Below, one piece after another: positions 38,580 to 48,458 of a stretch of DNA of 64,000 bases (its first letter is position 1; every line of letters begins with the position of its first letter). The notes beneath the pieces are model-generated. The model saw only the letters and a list, made by a program, of their open reading frames with translations. It did not search any database and had not been told where the DNA came from. The stretch comes from SAR202 cluster bacterium (GTDB lineage Bacteria; Chloroflexota; Dehalococcoidia; Lucifugimonadales; Lucifugimonadaceae): assembly GCA_009392215.1 (NCBI GenBank), contig VFGZ01000026.1, positions 209,100-273,099 on the forward strand, in the 5' to 3' direction. The translations under genes were made by a program, and so were the position numbers.

Positions 38580-39134
38580 TTAATTCAACCTATCCTGTCT
38601 TGAAGAAGGCTCGAGTCCGACCGTTGCGTCTAACGCCTCGAAAACAGCAGCCGAACGACTGAGTAGTCCTGCGGACTTTGGCCCGGTTGCGGTGAAAGTG
38701 ATTACTCGTTGTTCCTCGTGATCACCATTTGTAAACTTTAGGAATAAAACATCTTCCGGCAGTATCTGGGCTCCGATCTCGGGCCATTCGACTACCAGTG
38801 CACCTTCTCGAAGCCGTTCGTCGAGTGCCAGTTCCTCTACCTCTGCTGGAGAGCCGATCCGGTATAGATCACAGTGACTTATATGTAACCGCCCTGGGTA
38901 TTCATTTACGATTACAAAAGTGGGACTTCTTGCAGGCACGGGACTTTCTATAGCCTCGGCTATTCCATGAACCAGCCGTGTCTTTCCTGCTCCCAAATCA
39001 CCTGAAAGAAGCACTGCATCACCGGTGCGAAGCCCGTGTCCAATTGCGTTTCCTATGCGAACTGTTTCTGATTCTGAGTCAGATATAAGTAACAAGGCTG
39101 GATTTGGTCCATTAGTGGATTTTTGTTCAACCAT
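38580..39134 (-). CDS. tsaE: tRNA t6A biosynthesis ATPase TsaE
   Basis: GDAVLLSGDLGAGKTRLVHGIAEAI, SPTFVIVNEYPGRLHISHCDLYRIGSPAEVEELALDE, VVEWPE. Confidence 0.94.
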   Translation of the reverse strand: MVEQKSTNGPNPALLLISDSESETVRIGNAIGHGLRTGDAVLLSGDLGAGKTRLVHGIAEAIESPVPARSPTFVIVNEYPGRLHISHCDLYRIGSPAEVEELALDERLREGALVVEWPEIGAQILPEDVLFLKFTNGDHEEQRVITFTATGPKSAGLLSRSAAVFEALDATVGLEPSSRQDRLN

Positions 39135-40158
39135 TCAGGTGATCCCACCCTTTACGTTGTGGTTCATATGCAAAGCCGTTCGCGTCCCGAACTTTTACTT
39201 TACCCTCTTGGATACCGGTTGCGTCAACCAGACCAATCACTGAGATTTCACTTTGTACTTTCCGACGTATGTCTTGAACAATGCCATCGGGGGCAGTGAA
39301 GAGTAATTCATAGTCTTCCCCACCGTTGAGCGCGTGTTCGATGGATTCAGTACCGAAAATAGGCAGTAATTTACTGTCGACCGGAATTGCAGAGATGTCT
39401 ATCAGAATTGATGTTTTACTTGATCTTGCAAGCTTCTTGAGATCATCCACCAGTCCGTCACTGATATCCATTCCGCATTTGACACCGAGTTGAATAAGTT
39501 GTTGCCCGAGTTCTATACGCGGGGTAGGGCGGAAATGTCGGTTGATTAATACGTCTTTTTCGGCTTGATCTGTACCTGAAAGTAATACCTCAAGTCCACC
39601 ACTTGACCCCCCGAGGGGTCCAGTGACACATACCAGATCACTTATACCCGCGGCCTCGCGTGTCATCCATGCTGGTTTTCCATCATGGCCTGCCAATGCA
39701 TGCCCGGTTAGTGCTAGATTGATAAACATGACGGGAGAAGACACAACATCGCCTCCTACAATCTTCCCTCCGAATCTATAAAAAGCGTCATTCATCCCTT
39801 TATATAATTTCTCGTACGCATTTGCTGATGAACCAGAGGGAATACCAAGGGTGACCAGAGCGTGGTCTGGAACTCCTCCCATGGCTGCTATGTCGCTGAG
39901 GTTGGATACCGCACATTTCCATCCGATATCCTGCCATCGTTTATCGTCGGACCGGAAGTGAACGCCATCCACCATAGCGTCAGTCGTGAGTAAAATTTCA
40001 CCAGCTGCTGTTGAGACGACCGCCGCATCATCACCGATACCGGTCAAAACTGAATCGATACCATTTTTATTCTGATCGTGACACAATTCGGACAAGTGTG
40101 AAATTAGCTCAAATTCGCTCGGGTTTTGGCCATCAATATTTTGACTGGGTAGGATCAT
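39127..40158 (-). CDS. thiL: Thiamine-monophosphate kinase
   Basis: GIGDDAAVVSTAAGEILLTTDAMVDGVHF, WKCAVSNLSDIAAMGGVPDHALVTLGIPSG, GMDISDGLVDDLKKLA, GGEDYELLF. Confidence 0.95.
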   Translation of the reverse strand: MILPSQNIDGQNPSEFELISHLSELCHDQNKNGIDSVLTGIGDDAAVVSTAAGEILLTTDAMVDGVHFRSDDKRWQDIGWKCAVSNLSDIAAMGGVPDHALVTLGIPSGSSANAYEKLYKGMNDAFYRFGGKIVGGDVVSSPVMFINLALTGHALAGHDGKPAWMTREAAGISDLVCVTGPLGGSSGGLEVLLSGTDQAEKDVLINRHFRPTPRIELGQQLIQLGVKCGMDISDGLVDDLKKLARSSKTSILIDISAIPVDSKLLPIFGTESIEHALNGGEDYELLFTAPDGIVQDIRRKVQSEISVIGLVDATGIQEGKVKVRDANGFAYEPQRKGWDHLNG

Positions 40159-40278
40159 GGCAATAATTATATTGTGATTGGATTAAGAGACTATATCTCT
40201 TGCTAATTCAATGGATGCGGTACGACATATAATTCGAGTGATTAAATGCTTATATACGGTTCGAAGGAGTAAAACATT

Positions 40279-40464
40279 ATGCCCGTAGTTAACGTTGCTT
40301 TATATGCAGGTCGTACAGATCAGCAGAAAGCAGATCTTGCTAAAGCCATAACTAAGGCTATATCTAAGACCGCAGGAATTGAGGATTCAGCTACCACGAT
40401 TATCTTTCAGGATGTCGAAAAATCTAGCTGGTCCGACGGTGGCGTAATGGCTTCTGAGTCATAG
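40279..40464 (+). CDS. 4-oxalocrotonate tautomerase family enzyme
   Basis: 61 aa, MPVVNVALYAGRTDQQKADLAKAITKAISKTAG with Pro after the initiator Met. Confidence 0.87.
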   Translation: MPVVNVALYAGRTDQQKADLAKAITKAISKTAGIEDSATTIIFQDVEKSSWSDGGVMASES

Positions 40465-40491
40465 ACTCGTGGAAACGTGAGAGATATTCCG

Positions 40492-40520
40492 TTGACACAT
40501 CTCAGACGCTTCGATTGAAT
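40492..40520 (+). promoter_or_regulatory. Sigma70-type promoter for tRNA-Lys
   Basis: TTGACA - 17 nt - TTGAAT, -10 element ending 10 nt before the tRNA 5' end. Confidence 0.6.
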
Positions 40521-40530
40521 TGTTAACAAG

Positions 40531-40606
40531 GACGGACTAGCTCAATTGGCAGAGCAAGTGACTCTTAATCACTAGGTTCGGGGTTCGAGTCCCCGGTCCG
40601 TCACCA
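40531..40606 (+). tRNA. tRNA-Lys (anticodon CTT), CCA encoded
   Basis: Acceptor GACGGAC/GTCCGTC, anticodon arm AGTGA-CTCTTAA-TCACT, T-arm CGGGGTTCGAGTCCCCG, terminal ACCA. Confidence 0.96.
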
Positions 40607-40794
40607 ATCTCAATCTGTGCCCTGGCCATGTTGATTTTTAAAACTGGCATTGGTCGCGGATGTTGCCACTACGTTCTTTGATTCATCATGCGGCAATGCA
40701 AATTACTCTGCGCTAACTGCCGCCTTACATATGGTCCATACGACTATGGTTTATCTCCTCTATACTGGCGCCATAATCGATCAGTATCGACTTC

Positions 40795-41538
40795 CTATCC
40801 GGATTGGTTTTGGATCTTTTTCTCTAGTTCGTTCAACAATTCTCGCTCTTTGGGCTCCAACTCTTCGGCTACGAAATCTATAATCCACCGAGGGTCCGAT
40901 GACCCATCGTCGAAGAGCAGTTTTCGCACACATTCCAACTCTTCGGAATCACTCATCTGATCTTTCACAAGCGGCAATACGAAGGCCTCTTCATTTTCAA
41001 AATGATCAAACTCGGTTACTTTGAAAGAAACAACACTCTCATACAGATGTCTACGAGTTCGAGCTAGAACTTTTTTTTCGCCAATGGCCTGTTTGATAAC
41101 CGTTTCAACTTCTTCTATCTTATCCATTAGCTCAGCGTGATCTTTATCGTCCATAGACAGTATTGAAGCGGCAACCTGTTTGCGTATCGATGGCTTGTCC
41201 CCTTGCTGTAAATGGTCAATTAATGTTGCCCCTTGATGCCTTAGTTCTTCATGTTCTATTAAGTTTTCTTTTAATGGCATGCGCCCATCCTGAAGTAGGC
41301 CGTCTTTTAGCGGGCCGGTCATGTGATCATCTTCTATTTTGGTGTGGTAGAGAAGTTGCGCAACCCAAGCGTTTACTGAGTTTTCTAAGTTTGTTAAATC
41401 TCCGCCACTTTGTGCTTTTTCAGCTAGTAGTTCGGTCCGTTCTGAGTGTTTGATGAAGGCTTTATGCATTAGGTACATCACATCTATTGGGCTCTCTAGT
41501 ACGCGTATTTCATCAGAGAATAATGGCATGTGAATCAA
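40795..41538 (-). CDS. Hemerythrin-like cation-binding protein
   Basis: Helical; HTKIEDDHM, EHEELRHQG, EFDHFENEEAFVLPLVKD metal-ligand-like His/Glu pattern. Confidence 0.75.
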   Translation of the reverse strand: MIHMPLFSDEIRVLESPIDVMYLMHKAFIKHSERTELLAEKAQSGGDLTNLENSVNAWVAQLLYHTKIEDDHMTGPLKDGLLQDGRMPLKENLIEHEELRHQGATLIDHLQQGDKPSIRKQVAASILSMDDKDHAELMDKIEEVETVIKQAIGEKKVLARTRRHLYESVVSFKVTEFDHFENEEAFVLPLVKDQMSDSEELECVRKLLFDDGSSDPRWIIDFVAEELEPKERELLNELEKKIQNQSG

Positions 41539-41612
41539 CTTTCATAAAGATATTTGAATCAACCTTTGAGTGGTCTGAAACTGACATGATTGTTTATCAA
41601 TGCGAAGTTTGG

Positions 41613-42338
41613 TTACTGGGACAACTGCATTGCATTGATTGTCTCTATCGCTTCCGTTTTCAGGTGATTTTTCATCCAGTCTAAGATCCATTTACCACCA
41701 TCAGCTTCACCGTGCAATAACTCAGTTGTGCAAACTTGGCCTTGATGATAGGTGTCGAAATTATTTAGATTGTGCGTCGATAGGCCGATTATTAGTTCGT
41801 GGTGGTCGAGAAATCCACTTCTGATTTTTGTAGTTCCAAGGGCCAGGTGATTCTTGACACGCGGGATAAGAATACTTTTCTGTACTTCGTGTTGGAGAGT
41901 GTCAAATAGTTCCTGGGTTAAATTTATTATTGAGGAGAAGCTGTGATCCAGTAGATTCTTGGTTACAGAATAATCAAATGATAAGCGAGATGGACCGGTG
42001 ATGAATTCAGGGGTAGCGCCCTGATCCTCGTGCCTAACAAAGCATCTTTCGAAGTGAACACTTGCTGAATCGCTATATAGAAAGAATGCAGTTGCCCAAT
42101 TCCGCATTTCCACTTCAAAGCTGTTAATACTTTTAGTTCGACCAACATCATTCAAAGACGCAGTTGAAACCGTCAAGCTACAATCCAACGATTCGGCAAG
42201 AAGATTCAAAGCACAATTCAAAAGCATATTCCGATCATTTGTGTGGTTTGAAGAATAATATCGCATACATAAGACTCTGCCTGTTCTGGTGATGGCGTCT
42301 TCCCATGGAGTTTGTTGCCAGTAAGTCATTTGACTCAA
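41613..42338 (-). CDS. Uncharacterized protein
   Basis: 241-aa ORF adjacent to and co-oriented with the hemerythrin-like gene; no family recognised. Confidence 0.55.
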   Translation of the reverse strand: MSQMTYWQQTPWEDAITRTGRVLCMRYYSSNHTNDRNMLLNCALNLLAESLDCSLTVSTASLNDVGRTKSINSFEVEMRNWATAFFLYSDSASVHFERCFVRHEDQGATPEFITGPSRLSFDYSVTKNLLDHSFSSIINLTQELFDTLQHEVQKSILIPRVKNHLALGTTKIRSGFLDHHELIIGLSTHNLNNFDTYHQGQVCTTELLHGEADGGKWILDWMKNHLKTEAIETINAMQLSQ

Positions 42339-42452
42339 TCTGATTTAACAACTTGTTCAGCTGTTCCGAACAGTTCAATTGCTGTCACATAGTTAGTGGG
42401 AAATTGAACACTTACGTTTTCTAATTGATCTCAACTGTTAAGTCTAGGTTCC

Positions 42453-43772
42453 GTGGTTCCCAGTAACCAATCCAATCCACTTTCAAATCCATTGCCACGC
42501 GTGGCGCGCACACCATTTTATTTTGGGTGGGTGGTGGTGGCCGTAGCCGCTCTCGGGAATTTCACTTCCGCTGCTGGCCAGACTTACACCTTTTCAGTCT
42601 TCCAAGAATCTTTTGTTCTTGACCTGAATATTTCCGCTACCTCAATTGCTGCTCTTTACTTGCTAGGTTCTCTGACTGCAGCGGTATTGATTATTTTTGT
42701 GGGTCGCTACCTAGATCTATTTGGTCCGCGTGTGATGTTTGTATTCGTCACGATCTGTTTGGCTTTAGGGGCTTTATGGTTGTCGTCCGTCAGTTCTGCA
42801 TGGCAGCTATATGTTGGTTTTGTCATCATGCGAACTATGGGACAAGGTGCTCTGCCTTTGATTTCGAGTAACGTGGTATCTATCTGGTTCATAAGAAAAC
42901 GAGCCATCGCCATAGCAGTTTCCGCACTTGGCGGTTCATTAGCGACAGGAGTTTTTCCCATTTATAGCGCGTTGCTGATCGAAGCCGTCGGTTGGAGGGA
43001 CGCATGGATACTTATAGGCATAAGTGTTTGCGTGCTGCTTATATTGCCAGTAGTTATTTTCATTCGCTCCACTCCTGAATCGATAGGCATTCTCCCGGAC
43101 GGAGATAAAGCCGATAGCCGATCACAGTCACAAGATCATGGTGATGAAATTAATCAGCATGTTCCTGAGCCTTCCTGGACTCTAAAGGAAGCTGTTCGTA
43201 CACGGACGCTATGGCTTTTGGTCATAGCCGGTTCTACTCATTCTCTCGTGGGAACCGGTCTTATGTTTCATCAAGTGTCGATAATGGCTGGCAAGGGTTT
43301 TTCGTCTGCAATTGGGGCAAGTGTGTTTGGTGTGATGGCGCCAATGCTGATTGCAGGCCAGTTCCTGAGCGGCTATCTTTCCAGTCGAATTCCGCAGCGC
43401 TATCTACTCGCGGGAGGCCAGTTTATGATGATGATCACAATAGGTTTATTGCTTACGGCTACGGATATCTGGCAAATCTATCTTTATGGTGCTGTTATGG
43501 GACTAAATTGGGGTTTGGTTATGAACGCAGTTGTGACTATTTGGCCCAACTATTATGGACGGACGAATCTCGGTAGCATCCGAGGTGTTACTAACTTTTG
43601 GTTTATGACCGCCTCAGCTCTGGGTCCACTGCCGCTTGCGTTGTCACTTGATCTGACTGACTCTTATACCCCGGGTTTAATAATCTATTTGCTGATTCCC
43701 CCCATGACGGCGATGGCAGCGATATTTGCAGGCACTCCTTCAGTGACTTCTTCAACTTCCCATAACCGATAG
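42453..43772 (+). CDS. MFS transporter (OFA/MCT-like)
   Basis: 12-TM hydrophobic profile; PFYFGWVVVAVAALGNFTSAAGQTYTFSVFQ; GRYLDLFGPRVMF. Confidence 0.88.
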   Translation: MVPSNQSNPLSNPLPRVARTPFYFGWVVVAVAALGNFTSAAGQTYTFSVFQESFVLDLNISATSIAALYLLGSLTAAVLIIFVGRYLDLFGPRVMFVFVTICLALGALWLSSVSSAWQLYVGFVIMRTMGQGALPLISSNVVSIWFIRKRAIAIAVSALGGSLATGVFPIYSALLIEAVGWRDAWILIGISVCVLLILPVVIFIRSTPESIGILPDGDKADSRSQSQDHGDEINQHVPEPSWTLKEAVRTRTLWLLVIAGSTHSLVGTGLMFHQVSIMAGKGFSSAIGASVFGVMAPMLIAGQFLSGYLSSRIPQRYLLAGGQFMMMITIGLLLTATDIWQIYLYGAVMGLNWGLVMNAVVTIWPNYYGRTNLGSIRGVTNFWFMTASALGPLPLALSLDLTDSYTPGLIIYLLIPPMTAMAAIFAGTPSVTSSTSHNR

Positions 43773-43851
43773 GTTCTAGGTTGGATTCCTTTTCAAACTC
43801 ACATGGCCTCATAATAGGCGGTCAAATAATCGAGTAATCGAGGAGAGAGCA

Positions 43852-45291
43852 ATGACTGGGTTGGACGAACTTGTATGGATGCCTGCACATAAATTGCGCG
43901 AGATGATTGCATCTCGTCAGATATCGCCGGTTGAACTTACACAGGTTTCATTGGATCGCATCGATAGATTCAACGGTCAGTTGAATGCGTTTTTGACCGT
44001 TATCTCTGAACAGGCGCTTGAATCGGCCCGCGGAGCTGAACAGACCGTTATGAGTGGCCAAAGCCTTGGTCCATTGCACGGAATTCCTACATCTATAAAG
44101 GATCTAGAACCGATGGCGGGTGTCCGTTTCACCTCTGGTTCTCTAATTTACAAAGATCGGATTGCTGAAAGTGATTCACTTTCCGTAAAACGTATAAAAG
44201 ATGCAGGTGGATTGATTCTTGGTAAGACCAATACATCGGAGTATGGTCATATCGGCACAAACGAAAATCGGTTGGGTGACGCGTGCCGGAATCCTTGGGA
44301 CACAGAGCGCACAAGTGGTGCATCAAGTGGAGGAGCCGGGGCATCCGTGGCGGCTGGAATCACAGCATTTGCACAGGGGAGTGATGGAGCTGGTTCAGTT
44401 CGTATACCATCGGCTTTCTGTGGCATTTTCGGTATAAAAGCTACTCAGGGTCGGGTGCCTCGCTACTCTACAGGTATCGAAAGCTGGCACTGGTTTAACT
44501 ACTCCAGCATCGGGCCAATGGCACGCGACGTGACTGACGCGGTCATATTGCTAGATGTTCTATCCGGGCCGGATCCCGCTGCCGAACACCTGACTATCCA
44601 GGCAGATCCTCCGGACTATGTTAGTGCTTTAGAACGGGGCGTTAAAGGTCTCAAGATTGCTTATTCTCCAGATATTGGCGGCGTAGCCGTAGACCCCGAG
44701 GTACGCGAGATTGTTGGTCAGGCGGCGAAGGCATTTGAGGAGATGGGCGCTGTGGTCGAAGAACCTGGGTTTAGGATCGATTCTCCTGAAGCCATGCTTG
44801 ACCTCCTGATGACCATCTGGCGCTGTCGCTCATACGCGTTGAATGGTGGACTTTTGAACCAGCGAGAACTTTTAACGGACTATTTCCGCGATGGTCTTGA
44901 GGGTGGTCAGAAGGTGACCGGCGATCAGCTATGGCACGCTTACTCTCGCCTGGAGTTTTACAGAAATTACATAAAGGGATTTTTTAAAAAATACGATTTG
45001 TTGTTGACACCAACTCTTGCTACACCCGCCTTTAAGATTGGTGAACATCCTGCTCTTATAGACGGAATACAGGTTCCAGATAAATTATGGGGTTTCACTC
45101 CCTTCACTTATCCATTTAACTGGAGTGGAAACCCTGCTGCTACTGCACCCGCTGGCTTTTCAAGTGATGGACTTCCGATCGGGTTGCAGATTGTGGGTCG
45201 TTGGGGTGACGAAGCAACAGTGATAGCTGCTTCTAAGGCCTTTGAAGATGCAAGGCCTTGGGTGGATAACTTCCCTGAGGATTTCAAATAG
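43852..45291 (+). CDS. Amidase signature enzyme (GatA-like)
   Basis: LHGIPTSIKDLE, RTSGASSGGAGASVAAG, QGSDGAGSVRIPSAFCGIFGIK (Lys-Ser-Ser triad context). Confidence 0.92.
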   Translation: MTGLDELVWMPAHKLREMIASRQISPVELTQVSLDRIDRFNGQLNAFLTVISEQALESARGAEQTVMSGQSLGPLHGIPTSIKDLEPMAGVRFTSGSLIYKDRIAESDSLSVKRIKDAGGLILGKTNTSEYGHIGTNENRLGDACRNPWDTERTSGASSGGAGASVAAGITAFAQGSDGAGSVRIPSAFCGIFGIKATQGRVPRYSTGIESWHWFNYSSIGPMARDVTDAVILLDVLSGPDPAAEHLTIQADPPDYVSALERGVKGLKIAYSPDIGGVAVDPEVREIVGQAAKAFEEMGAVVEEPGFRIDSPEAMLDLLMTIWRCRSYALNGGLLNQRELLTDYFRDGLEGGQKVTGDQLWHAYSRLEFYRNYIKGFFKKYDLLLTPTLATPAFKIGEHPALIDGIQVPDKLWGFTPFTYPFNWSGNPAATAPAGFSSDGLPIGLQIVGRWGDEATVIAASKAFEDARPWVDNFPEDFK

Positions 45292-45421
45292 GATGTCAAA
45301 TCTGTTTAGTTGAGTTTGTATTGAGTATGAGTTGCAAGCCATATGATGTCTGTACATTTAGTTTTACTATTAACTAGACTTGCCGTCCGGTTTAACACCG
45401 TAATACTCAAGGAGTTCACAA

Positions 45422-46387
45422 ATGCCGGATCTTGAAGTGCGTCGATTGGGTCGTACCGCGATGAAACCTAGGGCTCTCGGATTGGGCGGGGGGCATCTCG
45501 CTGGACCGGAGCAAACAGACGAATCAGCGATTGCGACGGTTCGCACGGCAATCGAGCGGGGGGTCAACTTTGTGGACACAGCTCCCGACTATGGTCTCAG
45601 CGAAAAGCGAATTGGTATGGCGTTGTCAGACGGGTGGAGAGATAAGGTGTACTTGCAGACTAAAGTCGGGTCTCATCCGAGATTCACACGTGACTGGTCG
45701 AAAAAAGCAACGAATTGGAGTCTTGAGAACAGCTTTAAAGCGCTGCAGACAGATTATGTGGATTCAGTGCTGATTCACGGTCCCCGTTTCGACATAGAAG
45801 AGCCGTTGGGAACCTGCCTTGAGGTTATGCTTGAGTGGAAAGACAAGGGACGTATCGGCGCCGTCGGTGTCGGCGTACGGCAGCCGGAATTTCACAAACG
45901 AGCGATTGAAGCGGGGGTAGACATCGTACTGTCTTTCCTGAATTACACATTGCTCGATCAAACCCTTGCCGACGAAACGATTCCCTATGCGATCGAACAT
46001 GATGTAGGGGTCATTATTGGCAGCCCGTTGGGGAATTCCCTACTGGCCGGCCCCGAGCCTATCCAGAAAGAGGAATCGTTTGGGGCAACTGTTACGGGTC
46101 TCCACGATGAAGATGGAAGAATTATTCCATCAGCAGTCGGCAGCTATCTGGATCCCGCAGTGTATCCACCTGCTCATGCAATGTGGCAGTGGTGTAAGGA
46201 TCGCGATCTCAACATCCGTGATCTTGCCATACAGTTTGCGTTAAACGCTCCACTCAAAGGCAATGGTATTGTTCTGACTGGTTCGGCGAATCCGACTGAG
46301 TTTGAAGAGATTTACGCTGCGGCCACGACGCCACTGTCGGAAACTGTGTGGCAGGATTTTCAAGGTGAATTTGGAGTAAGAATTTAA
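45422..46387 (+). CDS. Aldo/keto reductase (paralog 1)
   Basis: VRRLGRTAMKPRALGLGGGHL, NFVDTAPDYGLSE, YLQTKVGSHPR, SVLIHGPR (Asp-Tyr-Lys-His tetrad). Confidence 0.92.
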   Translation: MPDLEVRRLGRTAMKPRALGLGGGHLAGPEQTDESAIATVRTAIERGVNFVDTAPDYGLSEKRIGMALSDGWRDKVYLQTKVGSHPRFTRDWSKKATNWSLENSFKALQTDYVDSVLIHGPRFDIEEPLGTCLEVMLEWKDKGRIGAVGVGVRQPEFHKRAIEAGVDIVLSFLNYTLLDQTLADETIPYAIEHDVGVIIGSPLGNSLLAGPEPIQKEESFGATVTGLHDEDGRIIPSAVGSYLDPAVYPPAHAMWQWCKDRDLNIRDLAIQFALNAPLKGNGIVLTGSANPTEFEEIYAAATTPLSETVWQDFQGEFGVRI

Positions 46388-46505
46388 TCCAGATTTGTTT
46401 TTACGGAATTAATGAATGTTTGTTTATGTATCTCGTCCATATTAGCGATATTAACTTGGCTGGAGTCGCAGAGACGCTTGGGATACGGTCGTAAAGGATT
46501 TTAAG

Positions 46506-47459
46506 ATGCCTGATTTGGAAGTACGGAGGTTGGGCCGTACGGAAATGAAGCCAAGGGCACTTGGATTGGGCGGTGGATATCTTGGTGATCCTCAACGAAC
46601 GGATGAGGAAGCTGTGATAACGGTTAGGGGGGCTATTGATATGGGGATTAATTTTATTGATACGTCCCCATATTATGGTGTGAGTGAGCCTAGGGTAGGC
46701 TTGGCCTTGGCCGACGGTTGGCGAGATAAGGTGTACCTACAGACCAAGGTAGGTTCTCATCCCAGGTATCTTCGTGATTTCTCCAAAGAGGCTACGACCT
46801 GGAGCCTTGAGAACAGTTTTAAGCAACTCAAGACAGATTACGTTGATTCGGTGTCCATACATGGACCACGGTACGATATTGATGCTGCTTTGGGAGCTTG
46901 TTTGGATGTCTTGGTCGACTGGAAAGCTAAAGGTCGGATCGGCCATATCGCCATCGGTGTGAGGCAGCACGAATTTCACCGTAAAGCGATAGAAACCGGC
47001 GCTATTGATATTGTGTTGACGTTCTTCGATTACACCCTCCTTTCTCAATCAGTTGCCGACACGACGATTCCTTTAGCCCTGGAAAATGATGTAGGAATTA
47101 TTCTGGGTAGTCCGTTGGCTGCCTCACTTCTGGCAGGCCCCGAGCCGGTATTCCACGGGGATAATGAAGACACGTCGAATTCCGATGGGATTCTCACACC
47201 AGCCGCAATTGGAGGCCCGACAGATCCAGAAGTGATTCCCTACGCACATCGCATGTGGGAATGGTGTCAGGATAGGGAGTTGAATATTCGAGACCTAGCG
47301 ATGCAATTCGTTTTGAATGCTCCGGTTAAAGGTAACGGCATCGTTCTGACTGGATCAGCTAACTTGCAGCAATTCTGTGAGGTGTACGAGAGTGCTACTA
47401 CCGACGTGTCCGAGACCGTATGGCAGGAATTTGAATCTGAGTTTGGTGTAAGGAACTAG
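46506..47459 (+). CDS. Aldo/keto reductase (paralog 2)
   Basis: VRRLGRTEMKPRALGLGGGYL, NFIDTSPYYGVSE, YLQTKVGSHPR, SVSIHGPR; highly similar along its length to 45422..46387. Confidence 0.92.
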   Translation: MPDLEVRRLGRTEMKPRALGLGGGYLGDPQRTDEEAVITVRGAIDMGINFIDTSPYYGVSEPRVGLALADGWRDKVYLQTKVGSHPRYLRDFSKEATTWSLENSFKQLKTDYVDSVSIHGPRYDIDAALGACLDVLVDWKAKGRIGHIAIGVRQHEFHRKAIETGAIDIVLTFFDYTLLSQSVADTTIPLALENDVGIILGSPLAASLLAGPEPVFHGDNEDTSNSDGILTPAAIGGPTDPEVIPYAHRMWEWCQDRELNIRDLAMQFVLNAPVKGNGIVLTGSANLQQFCEVYESATTDVSETVWQEFESEFGVRN

Positions 47460-47512
47460 GTGTCAAATTCAAATTATCACATTCCTAATTTCTTGCTCTG
47501 AAACGAAATGTC

Positions 47513-48187
47513 TTACGATCGGGGTCCTTCAGTAACTGCGTTGATGATTGACTCGCAACGTTCCAATGATTGGTCTTTATCTCGTCCTTGGCACAGCATG
47601 ATGATGTTTGAGTGAATGATGTAGTCAGCATATTTCACTGCGAGGCTTCCTCCACCTCCATTGCTGGTGAACCCAGATGTTCGACGATCTCGTGTCCCTT
47701 CCTTCCATGTGACGTCTTTATCTGATACAGCTCCATCTGGCCCCGTAACTTCATCTGCGAAAAAAGTGCCTTTTGTGACTGCGTCATCGTGAGATGTGTA
47801 GAAACGAATTTCGTAATCGACTGATTCGCCGCCACCTGGCTTCCAGAATCCGTAGATTGCTGAGATTGCTCCCGGTAGCTCTACAACATCGTATTCCTTT
47901 GATTGTTTGAAACCGATCGATAGGAAATCTTCAGCAGTAAACAGTCTTTCCGTATCTGTTATTTTGGGAAATTGTTGAGATTGTTCATCGTTCGTATCGG
48001 ATGTTTCGCTGCATGCGGAGGTTAATATTGTTAGCAGTAAACCTACGAGGAATAACGGAACAAATAATTTCCCTGCGTCATTTTTCCGATTCGAGCGGAT
48101 TGTTTTTAGATTGAGGTTATTCAACGCTCTTTGGGAAAGTGGGTCTGTCCGCACCTTGAACCATTTTTGGGATCTAGGGTTGTTCAT
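47513..48187 (-). CDS. Putative lipoprotein, unknown function
   Basis: Hydrophobic segment LFVPLFLVGLLLTILTSACSE with lipobox LTSAC; ATG overlaps the end of the upstream glutaredoxin-like gene; start uncertain. Confidence 0.6.
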   Translation of the reverse strand: MNNPRSQKWFKVRTDPLSQRALNNLNLKTIRSNRKNDAGKLFVPLFLVGLLLTILTSACSETSDTNDEQSQQFPKITDTERLFTAEDFLSIGFKQSKEYDVVELPGAISAIYGFWKPGGGESVDYEIRFYTSHDDAVTKGTFFADEVTGPDGAVSDKDVTWKEGTRDRRTSGFTSNGGGGSLAVKYADYIIHSNIIMLCQGRDKDQSLERCESIINAVTEGPRS

Positions 48188-48437
48188 TTTTACTGGTGTC
48201 TAGATCTTTTAATGCTTCGTCTATTTGTTTGGCGTCGAACCCTGAAATATGTATGTTTCCTACGACTGTGACTGGTGTCGTGGCATACCCCATTTTCATG
48301 AGATCTTTACGACCCTCAAGATCTGTTGAAACATTTCTTTCGATAAAAGTTACCTTGCGAATTGCTAGAAATGCCTTGACCATTTCACATGCACCACACA
48401 TGTTCGATGAGTAGACCGTGATGTTGTCTATTGCCAT
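48174..48437 (-). CDS. Glutaredoxin-like/NrdH-type thioredoxin-fold protein
   Basis: ITVYSSNMCGACEMVKAFL (CxxC), TTPVTVVGNIHISGFDAKQIDEAL. Confidence 0.85.
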   Translation of the reverse strand: MAIDNITVYSSNMCGACEMVKAFLAIRKVTFIERNVSTDLEGRKDLMKMGYATTPVTVVGNIHISGFDAKQIDEALKDLDTSKNEQP

Positions 48438-48458
48438 TTATCTTCTCCTAGTGGGAGA

